This document shows positions 28,775 through 37,236 of a stretch of 64,000 nt of DNA, in pieces; position 1 is the stretch's first letter; each line of letters starts with the position of its first letter. Source of the DNA: Parabacteroides goldsteinii (GTDB taxonomy: Bacteria; Bacteroidota; Bacteroidia; Bacteroidales; Tannerellaceae). The DNA lies in the NCBI RefSeq assembly GCF_015550595.1, contig NZ_JADNBB010000020.1, positions 44,253 through 108,252 on the forward strand. The letters are read 5' to 3'. Under the pieces are notes generated by a model that had not been told where the DNA came from, searched no databases, and saw only the letters and a program-made list of their open reading frames with translations. A program made the position numbers and the translations under genes.

Positions 28775-29475
28775 AACTCTTTGGTGAGTGCAATATATTC
28801 CGGGGTATACTGATGGCGGGCTTCTTCTATAATCAGTGTATCCCGTTTTTTTATGTTTTCTTCTGTCACTGACAATTCTATCAGCAGTCGCTTGGGCTGT
28901 GCTCCGGGAACAGGGATTACATCTGTTTGCCTGTAAATATATAAATGGTTTGTGGATGCGAGTTCCCTGACTTCATCCAGTTGTTCATGGGGTAATACCA
29001 ATGCGATTCGTCCTGTAGGAGATAACAAGGTCCGGACTTCCCGGATCAAGTCCGGAAGTCGTAATGTATCGGTATGGCGGGCAACTGTGCGTTTATTATC
29101 CGGACATTTCAGTGAATTTATAAAGTAAGGAGGGTTGGATACGATCAAATCATATTTCTTCTGTGGATTTGACATTACAAAATCAGTACATGAAGAATGT
29201 ATCACTTTTATTCTTTCGACAAAAGGAGAGGCTATTGCATTTTCTGTCGCTTGTATGTATGCATCTTTATCGATATCGATCGCATCGATTTCCGCCGAAC
29301 TCCGTTGGGCCAGCATTAAAGCGATAATGCCGGTTCCGGTTCCTATATCCAGTATGTTTTTGCATTGGGTGGTTTCAGCCCAGGCTCCAAGCAATACGGC
29401 GTCGGTTCCGACCTTCATCGCGCATTTGTCATGATAAATTATAAATTTCTTGAATCGGAAATAAGGATTTGCCAT
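28759..29475 (-). CDS. trmN6: tRNA1(Val) (adenine(37)-N6)-methyltransferase
   Basis: 238-residue Rossmann-fold methyltransferase of the YfiC/TrmN6 family, which modifies A37 of tRNA1(Val). The SAM-binding motif LDIGTGTGIIALMLAQR lies near residues 42-58, and the N6-adenine catalytic motif NPPYF occurs in IVSNPPYFINS near residue 120. It is monocistronic, with a TACTTTTG promoter upstream at 29498-29505, divergent from lon. It overlaps the lipid kinase 3' end by 16 bp. Confidence 0.88.
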   Translation of the reverse strand: MANPYFRFKKFIIYHDKCAMKVGTDAVLLGAWAETTQCKNILDIGTGTGIIALMLAQRSSAEIDAIDIDKDAYIQATENAIASPFVERIKVIHSSCTDFVMSNPQKKYDLIVSNPPYFINSLKCPDNKRTVARHTDTLRLPDLIREVRTLLSPTGRIALVLPHEQLDEVRELASTNHLYIYRQTDVIPVPGAQPKRLLIELSVTEENIKKRDTLIIEEARHQYTPEYIALTKEFYLKM

Positions 29476-29497
29476 ATAATATTTATAATGTGAAGTG

Positions 29498-29505
29498 CAA
29501 AAGTA
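29498..29505 (-). promoter_or_regulatory. -7 element for trmN6
   Basis: TACTTTTG on the minus strand, 23 bp upstream of the start codon. Confidence 0.55.
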
Positions 29506-29528
29506 GTTAGAATTGACTGAAAAAACTG

Positions 29529-29536
29529 TAACTTTG
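29529..29536 (+). promoter_or_regulatory. -7 element for lon
   Basis: TAACTTTG, 45 bp before the lon start, back to back with the trmN6 promoter. No heat-shock (CIRCE-like) repeat is visible nearby. Confidence 0.55.
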
Positions 29537-29580
29537 GCACGTTTATTGTATTAATACGTACAATTGATAGGGAAGAAAAT

Positions 29581-32043
29581 ATGATGAAAGAAAGAATGAA
29601 GAGGTTTACTGAAGAGTCGTACGACGATTTAGATGATAATATTGGGATTGTAATGCCTATCCTGACAGAGTGTGATGTGGATGAGGATTTTACAGAGGGT
29701 ATAGAGAAAGTCGGTAACGAAATACCTATTCTTCCGTTAAGGAATATGGTTCTTTTTCCGGGAGTAGCTATGCCTGTTATTGTAGGTCGTCCGAAATCTA
29801 TGCGTCTGATAAAAGAGGCTGTTCATAAGAAAACATTGATCGGTGTGGTATGTCAGAAAGAGATGAATACGGAAGATCCCGGTTTAGAGGATCTGTATAC
29901 TACCGGTGTGATTGCCGATATCGTGCGTGTTCTGGAGATGCCGGATGGTACGACAACAGTGATCCTGCAAGGGAAAAAACGTTTTGCTTTGGAATCTTTA
30001 AAAGAGACAGAGCCTTATCTGAAAGGCAAAATATCTTTGCTGGAAGATAAAATGCCGAAAAAGTCAGATCGTGAGTTCGAGGCGTTGATTTCCACAATTA
30101 AAGATCTTACCATAAAAATGCTGGGGGCTTTGAATGAGCCGCCGCGTGATCTGATATTTTCTATAAAGAATAATAAGAATGTTCTTTACCTGATTAATTT
30201 TTCTTGTAGTAATATTCCCAGTGGATCGGCTGAGAAACAGGAACTGCTGTTGATCGGTGACCTGAAGGATCGTGCATATCGTTTATTGTTTATCCTAAAT
30301 CGTGAATATCAGCTGGTAGAACTTAAAGCTTCTATCCAGATGAAGACGCATGAAGATATCAATCAGCAGCAGAAGGAATATTTCCTTCAGCAACAGATCA
30401 AGACGATCCAGGAAGAATTGGGGGGAAATATAAACGATCTTGAAATAAAAGAATTGCGTGAAAAGGCTGCTCGTAAGAAATGGCCGGCAGCTGTAGCAGA
30501 AATATTTGAAAAGGAAGTTCGTAAGTTGGAACGCCTGCATCCGCAGTCTCCTGATTTTTCTATACAGACACAATATGTACAGACTATAATCAACCTTCCA
30601 TGGAATGAATACAGCAAGGATAACTTTAATCTGGCTCATGCCCAGAAAGTTCTCGATCGCGATCATTACGGTTTGGAAAAGGTGAAAGAGCGTATTATAG
30701 AACATTTGGCTGTCTTGAAGTTGAAAGGGGATATGAAATCTCCTATTATCTGTTTATACGGACCTCCGGGAGTAGGTAAAACATCTTTAGGTAAATCTGT
30801 TGCTGAAGCTTTACATCGTAAATATGTGCGTATTTCGTTGGGGGGCTTGCATGATGAAGCTGAAATACGTGGTCATCGCCGTACCTATATCGGTGCGATG
30901 AGCGGGCGTATTATCCAGAATATTCAGAAGGCGGGAAGTTCTAATCCTGTCTTTATCCTGGACGAAATAGATAAGGTGACAAACGACTTTAAAGGTGATC
31001 CGGCTTCTGCATTACTGGAAGTATTGGATCCGGAACAAAACTCGACATTCCATGATAATTATCTGGATATTGACTATGATTTAAGTAAAGTCATGTTTAT
31101 AGCTACGGCTAATAATCTGAATACGATTTCCCAACCGTTACTGGATCGTATGGAACTGATTGAAGTAAGCGGTTATATCTTGGAGGAGAAGGTGGAAATT
31201 GCAGCCCGTCACCTGGTTCCGAAGCAACTCGAAGCTCATGGTCTCAGCAAAGGTAAGGTGAAGCTCCCCAAAAAGACATTACAGGTAATTATTGAATCAT
31301 ATACCCGTGAGAGCGGTGTTCGTGAATTGGATAAAAAGATTGCCAAGATCATGCGTAAGCTAGCCCGTAAAGTGGCTTCTGACGAGGCAATCCCGTCACA
31401 GATCAAACCGGAAGATCTCCATGAATATCTGGGACAAATCGAATATAGCCGGGATAAATATCAAGGTAATGAATATGCCGGTGTTGTTACAGGATTAGCT
31501 TGGACTGCAGTGGGAGGGGAGATTCTGTTTGTGGAATCGAGCCTGAGTCGTGGTAAAGGCTCTAAGTTAACTTTGACAGGTAACTTGGGAGAGGTGATGA
31601 AAGAATCTGCCATGTTGGCACTTGAATTTATTCATGCTCATGCCTCTTTATTCGATATTAACGAAGAATTATTTGAAAATTGGAATGTACATATTCATGT
31701 CCCTGAAGGGGCTATACCGAAGGACGGACCTAGTGCAGGTGTAACTATGGTGACTTCTCTTGTGTCTGCATTTACCCAGCGTAAAGTGAAAAAGAACCTG
31801 GCAATGACAGGGGAAATAACGCTTCGTGGCAAAGTTCTTCCGGTAGGTGGAATCAAAGAAAAGATTCTGGCTGCTAAACGGGCCGGTATCAAGGAGTTGA
31901 TCTTATGCAAAGAAAATCAGAAAGATATCAATGAGATCAAAGCTGAATATGTGAAAGGTCTGACTTTTCATTATGTGGAGGATATTCGTCAGGTAATAGA
32001 TCTTGCCTTGCTGAAAGAAAAGGTGGACAATCCGTTGTTTTGA
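29581..32043 (+). CDS. lon: ATP-dependent protease Lon
   Basis: 820-residue cytoplasmic protease that degrades damaged and regulatory proteins. Order of domains: an acidic N-terminal extension of about 45 residues, the LON substrate-binding domain starting at IPILPLRNMVLFPG, an AAA+ module with GPPGVGKTSLGKS, and a C-terminal serine protease domain with the catalytic dyad S718 (KDGPSAG) and K761 (GIKEKILAAK). The spacing of 43 residues between them is as in E. coli Lon. A second ATG at 29596 is possible. A strong bidirectional terminator follows. Confidence 0.96.
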   Translation: MMKERMKRFTEESYDDLDDNIGIVMPILTECDVDEDFTEGIEKVGNEIPILPLRNMVLFPGVAMPVIVGRPKSMRLIKEAVHKKTLIGVVCQKEMNTEDPGLEDLYTTGVIADIVRVLEMPDGTTTVILQGKKRFALESLKETEPYLKGKISLLEDKMPKKSDREFEALISTIKDLTIKMLGALNEPPRDLIFSIKNNKNVLYLINFSCSNIPSGSAEKQELLLIGDLKDRAYRLLFILNREYQLVELKASIQMKTHEDINQQQKEYFLQQQIKTIQEELGGNINDLEIKELREKAARKKWPAAVAEIFEKEVRKLERLHPQSPDFSIQTQYVQTIINLPWNEYSKDNFNLAHAQKVLDRDHYGLEKVKERIIEHLAVLKLKGDMKSPIICLYGPPGVGKTSLGKSVAEALHRKYVRISLGGLHDEAEIRGHRRTYIGAMSGRIIQNIQKAGSSNPVFILDEIDKVTNDFKGDPASALLEVLDPEQNSTFHDNYLDIDYDLSKVMFIATANNLNTISQPLLDRMELIEVSGYILEEKVEIAARHLVPKQLEAHGLSKGKVKLPKKTLQVIIESYTRESGVRELDKKIAKIMRKLARKVASDEAIPSQIKPEDLHEYLGQIEYSRDKYQGNEYAGVVTGLAWTAVGGEILFVESSLSRGKGSKLTLTGNLGEVMKESAMLALEFIHAHASLFDINEELFENWNVHIHVPEGAIPKDGPSAGVTMVTSLVSAFTQRKVKKNLAMTGEITLRGKVLPVGGIKEKILAAKRAGIKELILCKENQKDINEIKAEYVKGLTFHYVEDIRQVIDLALLKEKVDNPLF

Positions 32044-32057
32044 TAATACACTGTGAT

Positions 32058-32100
32058 ATAAAAAAAGCGATGCATAATTAAATGCATCGCTTTTTTTATG
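32058..32100. terminator. Bidirectional terminator between lon and DUF5606 gene
   Basis: AAAAAAAGCGATGCAT and ATGCATCGCTTTTTTT arms around AATTAA. A-run on one side and T-run on the other serve both strands. Confidence 0.85.
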
Positions 32101-32111
32101 CTGATTTGTTT

Positions 32112-32546
32112 TTATTCGGCTTTTTCTTCAGCGCTTGTTTCTTCTTCCACTGTCGGTTCTTCTTCCGGGGTGAAGTCGGTAATCTCGGCTCCGATCAGGA
32201 TATTATACCATGTCAGCAATTTCTTAATATCGCTAGGATATACTCTTTCGCGGTCGAAATCAGGCAATACTTCTGCAAAATAGTTACGCAGTTCTTTGGT
32301 ATCGGAAGGAACTGTTACTTTTGCTCCGTTTTCTTTATTTTTTACGCTGGTGAGTACTTCGTGCAAAGGAACTTCCGTCTCGGTTGTATAAATAGCAATA
32401 TCACCTAACGAGATTACTTTATCTTTTGCATACGCAGGTACTCTTTTCTTATCTGTCAGTGATTCGACAATCAGCATGTTCTTTCCGTGGGAAACCAATT
32501 TAAATAATCCCGGTTTTCCCGAAATAGACAAAATAGTCTTCAACAT
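32112..32546 (-). CDS. DUF5606 family protein
   Basis: 144-residue cytoplasmic protein of a Bacteroidota-specific family of unknown function (DUF5606). The conserved N terminus MLKTILSISGKPGLFKLVSHGKNMLIVESL is followed by VPAYAKDKVISLGDIAIYT. The last ~20 residues are almost only Glu, Thr and Ala (acidic tail). It lies downstream of coaE with a 114-bp gap holding a TACATTTG box, so it may have its own promoter. No activity can be assigned. Confidence 0.82.
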   Translation of the reverse strand: MLKTILSISGKPGLFKLVSHGKNMLIVESLTDKKRVPAYAKDKVISLGDIAIYTTETEVPLHEVLTSVKNKENGAKVTVPSDTKELRNYFAEVLPDFDRERVYPSDIKKLLTWYNILIGAEITDFTPEEEPTVEEETSAEEKAE

Positions 32547-32584
32547 AATACTTCGTTTTCTAATAGTGTTAAACTTTAAAGTTG

Positions 32585-32592
32585 CAAATGTA
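32585..32592 (-). promoter_or_regulatory. -7 element for DUF5606 gene
   Basis: TACATTTG on the minus strand, 39 bp upstream of the start codon. Confidence 0.5.
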
Positions 32593-32660
32593 GCATAACT
32601 ATACGATTTAACCGTTACAATCGGAAAGAAAAATATGAAAGAGAATGTGAATTAAATCAC

Positions 32661-33251
32661 TTATTCGGTCGGAGAAGTTCGAAGAGAGCTCAGAAATATC
32701 TCGATCTGAGGCAATAATGCTCGTCGGTTGTCATTATGGATAACATAATCAGACCATTCCTTTTTTGTTTCATCCGGTAATTGGCTATTGATACGGTTTA
32801 CGATATCTTCCCGGGAAGTGTTGTCGCGTTGTAAAGCTCGTTCGATACGAAGATTCTGTGGCGCATATACCATTATGCTTTTATCTACCATTTTATTAAA
32901 GCCGGATTCAAAAAGAATTGCAGATTCTATTGCACAGAGTTCAGACGACTGGCTTTTTGCCCATTCCGTAAAATGACGGTTTACTTCCGGATGTATTATG
33001 GCATTAACTTGCTTGAGACATTCAGGATTTCCGAATATATGTGATGCTAATAACTTTTTATTCAATCCTTGTTCTGTATAAAGATCTTCACCGAATAACT
33101 CTATCAATTGTTTTTTGATGATGGGGGATGTGGCTGTAAGTTTCTTGCTTTCAGTATCTGCCACGTAGACAGGTATTCCGTATAAGTTGAATAAGGAAGC
33201 TACAACCGATTTGCCGCTTCCAATACCTCCGGTTATTCCAATTTTAATCAT
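32661..33251 (-). CDS. coaE: Dephospho-CoA kinase
   Basis: Last enzyme of coenzyme A synthesis; phosphorylates dephospho-CoA. The 196-residue protein has the P-loop GITGGIGSGKS at residues 5-15 and the usual YVADTESKKL and AIESAILFESGF segments. It overlaps the upstream ybbR-like gene by 8 bp, closing the nusB-yajC-ybbR-coaE group. Confidence 0.94.
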   Translation of the reverse strand: MIKIGITGGIGSGKSVVASLFNLYGIPVYVADTESKKLTATSPIIKKQLIELFGEDLYTEQGLNKKLLASHIFGNPECLKQVNAIIHPEVNRHFTEWAKSQSSELCAIESAILFESGFNKMVDKSIMVYAPQNLRIERALQRDNTSREDIVNRINSQLPDETKKEWSDYVIHNDNRRALLPQIEIFLSSLRTSPTE

Positions 33252-34257
33252 GAAGATTGTTTTGCTCCAGAATGAATTCTATTTTATCAGGAACAAGTGT
33301 CGCGGAACTTACCCAATCCGGTTTTTTTGTCAGGTGAATGGGAAGTGTTCCCGATGCGTTTTGTTCCAGATCTTTAAATGAAAATTTGATTTCAAATGCA
33401 TCCTCCGATAAATCCTTGAAACGGGATAACGGGATACTGCATGTTACTTTTGCAATAGCAGGGAAAGTACGCAAGGTATAATGTGAAGGTAAATCAGTAC
33501 AGAGTACAGGTATCTCCAGCGTTTTTTCCGTGAATTCTTCGATTGGGATCGTTACAGTAACACTTGTCGGATCATAAGTCGCTTCATCTACTTTTTGTAG
33601 CTGTATGGTCTTAGTGATCGTTTTATTTCCTTTTTTTATCTCTGTAAATACGGTTTTTGCCTGATTCAATGTATCCAATACTACATCACTGGCATATACG
33701 CTGATATTTGCTGGGGAAATTGTAATATTACCGGATATGTGAAACCCCGGATTAGTTTGTATTGCTCCATCGAAGACAACAGGTATCTCTTTTTTTATAC
33801 GTTTACTATAAGCTGCATCGATATGTTGCGGTTCGAACCCTGTTAAGGAAGTTGTCGCTAACAGTTGCTTTTGGATATCGCTTTGTATTGTCTTTTTGGT
33901 GATAGATAAAGAACCACTCTTCTCCGTTTGGTTTTTCATATTCGCTTCGATCGGAGCAAATGAACGTCCGAAGGAATAGTTAAGCAAAACACTTCCTTTA
34001 TCTTTTACTCTTGCAACAACCTCTTGTGGAGGTGTTTCAGTAAAGGAAACGTCCGGAGGAATATTTTTGTATCTGACCGGAATACTGATTTCTATTTCAT
34101 ATTCCTGTTGCAGGCTTTGTAATAACCAAAAGCCAAAAGCCAGTAGTACGAAAGAGAAAAAGATTAATGCTTCTTTCCATCTTTGACGACGCAGAAAAGC
34201 ATTAATCTTCATCCGGGCAGACTTGAATGAGTAATTTATTCTATCAAGCTGCGACAT
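33244..34257 (-). CDS. YbbR-like domain protein
   Basis: 337-residue bitopic protein with one membrane helix near residues 29-46 (EALIFFSFVLLAFGFWLLQ) and an extracytoplasmic part made of YbbR-like beta domains. In Firmicutes, YbbR (CdaR) regulates the diadenylate cyclase CdaA. No cyclase gene is in this window, so that role is not supported here. It sits between yajC (12 bp gap) and coaE (8 bp overlap), the arrangement common in Bacteroidales. Confidence 0.85.
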   Translation of the reverse strand: MSQLDRINYSFKSARMKINAFLRRQRWKEALIFFSFVLLAFGFWLLQSLQQEYEIEISIPVRYKNIPPDVSFTETPPQEVVARVKDKGSVLLNYSFGRSFAPIEANMKNQTEKSGSLSITKKTIQSDIQKQLLATTSLTGFEPQHIDAAYSKRIKKEIPVVFDGAIQTNPGFHISGNITISPANISVYASDVVLDTLNQAKTVFTEIKKGNKTITKTIQLQKVDEATYDPTSVTVTIPIEEFTEKTLEIPVLCTDLPSHYTLRTFPAIAKVTCSIPLSRFKDLSEDAFEIKFSFKDLEQNASGTLPIHLTKKPDWVSSATLVPDKIEFILEQNNLHD

Positions 34258-34269
34258 ATTTATTGTTTC

Positions 34270-34581
34270 TTATTTTTGCTGTGCGTCTTCTGAAGAAGCA
34301 AAGATAGAAGTTTTATCTACACGTATACGAACACCATCTGAAATTTCGATTAGCATATAGGTGTCACCGATTTCTTTGATCTTACCATAGATGCCTCCTG
34401 CTGTGATTACTTTATCACCAGTTTTTAAAGCTTCACGTGATTTCTGGATCTCTTTTTGCTTTTTCTGTTGTGGACGGATCATGAAAAAATAGAAGATTGC
34501 AACAATAACAACCATCATAAGGATACCTGACCACTGTGACTGGCCTCCGGCAGCCTGTAGGAAAATACTAACTAAGTTCAT
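34270..34581 (-). CDS. yajC: Preprotein translocase subunit YajC
   Basis: 103-residue single-pass membrane protein associated with SecDF. The membrane helix is at about residues 20-36 (ILMMVVIVAIFYFFMI), followed by the family motif RPQQKKQKEI, then a short SH3-like cytoplasmic domain with GDKVITAGGIYGKIKEI. It lies 60 bp downstream of nusB. Confidence 0.93.
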   Translation of the reverse strand: MNLVSIFLQAAGGQSQWSGILMMVVIVAIFYFFMIRPQQKKQKEIQKSREALKTGDKVITAGGIYGKIKEIGDTYMLIEISDGVRIRVDKTSIFASSEDAQQK

Positions 34582-34641
34582 ATACTATATTCGTTTATAA
34601 ATTTATACCTATTTGACTAGGTACAAATGTAAGTATAATAA

Positions 34642-35568
34642 TTAATCTTTAAGCAATACCTTTTCTTTTTTTAACTCCGATACGATAGAATCTAAAATTC
34701 CGTTGATGAAGTTACCGCTTTTAGGTGTGCTATAGTATTTTGCTGTATCGATGTATTCGTTTAGTGTTACATTAATAGGGATCGATGGAAAAGTCATGAT
34801 TTCAGCCAGAGCAACTTGCATAATGATTAGATCCATATTGGCAATACGCTCTGTTTCCCAGTTTTTCATATGCTTGTTGATGCGTTCGCGATATTCGTCA
34901 CCTTTCAATAATGTCTGGCGGAATAGTTTGATTGCAAAGGAATGATCTTCCAAGTCTTTGAACATTGGTAATAATTCCTGCTTGCTTCCGTTCTTTTCCT
35001 CAAATTTTTTGATTGTTTTTAGAGTGAACGTCTCGACAATTTCGATATCATCATTCCAGTAGATGCTCTTATCTTCCAGGAAATCTTCGATAACTTCGTT
35101 TCCACAAATCAGTTTTTTGAATACGCAACGCCAGAATTCCTTATCTGTTTCATAAGAATCATTCTCGTTGTCAATATATTCACTGTATAAATCTGAAGTC
35201 AGAATGATGTCGAGTACATTTTTAATGAACTCTTCATCGTTTGCCCAGGATATACCTTGCTCTGCCACATACTTCTGAAGCGCTGTGTTTTCGGCAACCT
35301 GAGCCGCGAAGCGATTGTCTATCAGACGAGTGTTGGGATTCAACTCCGCATGAGTCGGCATGTACTTGCTCTTTTTAGCGTCAAGTGTCCGTTTATGTAA
35401 ATTGGTGACTTCAATAATTAGGAGGAGGAAATAATGATACAAATCATACGATTTCCGTAAGCTGAAAAGCAATTCGTTTTCCGCAACTTTGAGGTCACTG
35501 TTTCCATTTTGATAGAATGAGTATACTATCTGTAAAACTTTAATGCGGATTAAAATTCTGTTGATCAT
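34642..35568 (-). CDS. nusB: Transcription antitermination protein NusB, long form
   Basis: 308-residue protein. The C-terminal ~130 residues form the NusB domain (WETERIANMDLIIMQVALAEIMTFPSIP, then NEYIDTAKYYSTPKSGNFINGILD), which binds boxA RNA with NusE in rRNA antitermination. The N-terminal ~170 residues start like NusB (MINRILIRIKVLQIVYSFYQN) and are much longer than in E. coli (139 residues in total). Such long NusB proteins are usual in Bacteroidota. A TACCTTTG promoter box lies at 35605-35612. Confidence 0.9.
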   Translation of the reverse strand: MINRILIRIKVLQIVYSFYQNGNSDLKVAENELLFSLRKSYDLYHYFLLLIIEVTNLHKRTLDAKKSKYMPTHAELNPNTRLIDNRFAAQVAENTALQKYVAEQGISWANDEEFIKNVLDIILTSDLYSEYIDNENDSYETDKEFWRCVFKKLICGNEVIEDFLEDKSIYWNDDIEIVETFTLKTIKKFEEKNGSKQELLPMFKDLEDHSFAIKLFRQTLLKGDEYRERINKHMKNWETERIANMDLIIMQVALAEIMTFPSIPINVTLNEYIDTAKYYSTPKSGNFINGILDSIVSELKKEKVLLKD

Positions 35569-35604
35569 CGTTTGAAGGAACTACTTGTTATAAATTTAGG
35601 CTGC

Positions 35605-35612
35605 AAAGGTAG
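35605..35612 (-). promoter_or_regulatory. -7 element for nusB operon
   Basis: TACCTTTG on the minus strand, 37 bp upstream of the nusB start. Confidence 0.55.
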
Positions 35613-35792
35613 TCATTCTTTTGATAAATGAGTTCAGGTTTACTTAATTTTATGTGTGTTAGTTGTTATTTTACAATTTGAAACGTAAAATCATACATTT
35701 TGATGCGTTAAAATAGTTGTTGTTTAAAAAAAAATGCACATATTTGAAGCAAGTTATGATAAATGGGTCGATATTTAACAAAAGTTGGCTAT

Positions 35793-36158
35793 ATGGATGA
35801 GTCGGTGAAGAAAACACAGGTTGAAGGTGGCGATAAAGAGATTCTGTACTCTAAAGCTATAAAGGCAGGTAAGCGGATTTATTACCTGGATGTGAAGAAG
35901 AACTTAAAAGACGATTTGTTTCTGGCTGTAACCGAAAGTAAGAAGGTGCAGCCGAAGAATGGAACACAAATCTCTTTTGAGAAGCATAAAATTTTCCTTT
36001 ATAAGGAGGATTTTGAAAAGTTTATGGAGGGAATGAATGATGTGATCAATTACATCAAACAGCGTAACTCTGACGGGTTGAACGCTAAGACCCCGGATAT
36101 GGAGACGAAAGCAGATGATGATTCGGATGATGAAATAAAACTGAATATCGATTTTTGA
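35793..36158 (+). CDS. PUR-domain nucleic-acid-binding protein (DUF3276)
   Basis: 121-residue protein of the DUF3276 family, bacterial members of the PUR-alpha fold that bind single-stranded DNA or RNA. The core KAGKRIYYLDVKKNLKDDLFLAVTESKK is the family signature; the C terminus is acidic. The start at 35793 (MDESVKKTQVEGG) matches family length. An ATG at 35763 would add ten residues. It is followed by a bidirectional terminator shared with the ferredoxin gene. The biological role is not established. Confidence 0.83.
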   Translation: MDESVKKTQVEGGDKEILYSKAIKAGKRIYYLDVKKNLKDDLFLAVTESKKVQPKNGTQISFEKHKIFLYKEDFEKFMEGMNDVINYIKQRNSDGLNAKTPDMETKADDDSDDEIKLNIDF

Positions 36159-36169
36159 AGGGGAAAAAA

Positions 36170-36217
36170 TAATAACGGGCAGTTTCTTAAATAAGAAAAA
36201 CTGCCCGTTATCTTTTA
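36170..36217. terminator. Bidirectional terminator between PUR gene and ferredoxin
   Basis: ATAACGGGCAGTTT and AAACTGCCCGTTAT arms with flanking A and T-rich runs. Confidence 0.85.
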
Positions 36218-36252
36218 TAGGTATCCTTATCGGTTGCCTATTTTACTTCGGT

Positions 36253-36423
36253 TTATGCAACCGGATGAATTGCTTCAGTAGGACAAGCGTCTGCACAAGT
36301 ACCACAATCTGTACACATTTCAGGATCGATATGGTAGATATCGCCTTCTGAGATAGCTCCTACCGGACACTCGTCAATGCAAGTACCGCAAGCAATACAA
36401 TCTTCACTAATTAAATAAGCCAT
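36253..36423 (-). CDS. 2[4Fe-4S] ferredoxin
   Basis: A 56-residue protein (MAYLISEDCIACGTCIDECP at the N terminus). It has two classical cluster motifs: CIACGTCIDECP at residues 9-20 and CTDCGTCADACP at 37-48, each CxxCxxCxxxCP. It is a small soluble electron carrier of anaerobes, working for example with pyruvate:ferredoxin oxidoreductase. A good promoter lies upstream on the minus strand (36461-36492) and a strong terminator downstream, so it is monocistronic. Confidence 0.95.
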   Translation of the reverse strand: MAYLISEDCIACGTCIDECPVGAISEGDIYHIDPEMCTDCGTCADACPTEAIHPVA

Positions 36424-36460
36424 TTTCTTAAACGTTTAAATTGATAACTATTAGTTAGTG

Positions 36461-36492
36461 CAAAAATAGAGTTTTATTTGTATTTCTGCAAT
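36461..36492 (-). promoter_or_regulatory. Promoter for ferredoxin
   Basis: On the minus strand ATTG (complement of 36489-36492) and TATTTTTG (complement of 36461-36468) with a 20-bp spacer, 37 bp from the start codon. Confidence 0.7.
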
Positions 36493-36507
36493 AAGTTCCT
36501 ATCTTTT
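36477..36507 (+). promoter_or_regulatory. Probable promoter for porT-like gene
   Basis: TTTG at 36477-36480 and TATCTTTT at 36500-36507 with a 19-bp spacer. It interleaves with the divergent ferredoxin promoter. Confidence 0.5.
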
Positions 36508-36534
36508 TCGTTATAATTCAAAATTGATTGAGAG

Positions 36535-37236
36535 TTGAGACGTCTATTATTTCTATTATTGGTATGTAGCCTTGCCTTACCGAGTGTAATGGCGCAAAAA
36601 GAGAAGGTTAAAAATCAGCCGTATGCCGATTTGAAATGGCTCCATCTGGGGTTTCATGTCGGATTACATGCGCAGGATTTGTTGTTGACAAATACAGGTG
36701 TTACAACTGACGGCGAAACGTGGTTCGCTGAAATACCCAGTTATTCACCGGGGTTTAGTGTCGGAGTAATCGGAGATATGTATCTGAATCCCTATTTTAA
36801 CCTGCGTTTTGTTCCTACTGTCCATTTTGGGGATAAGAAGTTTCTTTTCCGGGAGCAGGCAACAGGAGAGGAGTTTACTACCTCCGTTCGCTCTACCATA
36901 CTAAGTTTTCCGTTGGATGTGAAGTATTCGGCTCTCCGGTTAAATAATTATCGCCCTTATCTGATTGGCGGAGTATATGGAGCTATGGATCTCGGACGTA
37001 AGAAAGGAATGCCGATTTTACTTAAAGGTGCCGATTTCGGGTTGGAGTTCGGTATCGGGTGCGATATCTATCTGCCATTCTTTAAACTTTGTCCGGAATT
37101 GAAGTTTTGCTTCGGATTAGTGGATTTGTTGGCTAAAAACCGTAACGACCTGACTGATCAGGAACTGATCAAATACCCCAATTCATTATCGAAAGCAACT
37201 TCCCGTATGGTTGTATTGACGTTTAATTTCGAATAA
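36535..37236 (+). CDS. porT: PorT-family outer membrane beta-barrel protein
   Basis: 233-residue exported protein with a signal peptide (RRLLFLLLVCSLALPSVMA) and alternating beta strands of an eight-stranded barrel. Features such as LHLGFHVGLHAQDL and EIPSYSPGFSVGVIGDMYLN recall PorT, a component of the type IX secretion system of Porphyromonas. Translation must start at TTG 36535: an in-frame TGA lies at 36529-36531 and no ATG or GTG lies before the signal peptide. The 3' end overlaps cdsA (opposite strand) by 14 bp. The PorT assignment is by resemblance; generic PorT-like porins also exist. Confidence 0.78.
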   Translation: MRRLLFLLLVCSLALPSVMAQKEKVKNQPYADLKWLHLGFHVGLHAQDLLLTNTGVTTDGETWFAEIPSYSPGFSVGVIGDMYLNPYFNLRFVPTVHFGDKKFLFREQATGEEFTTSVRSTILSFPLDVKYSALRLNNYRPYLIGGVYGAMDLGRKKGMPILLKGADFGLEFGIGCDIYLPFFKLCPELKFCFGLVDLLAKNRNDLTDQELIKYPNSLSKATSRMVVLTFNFE

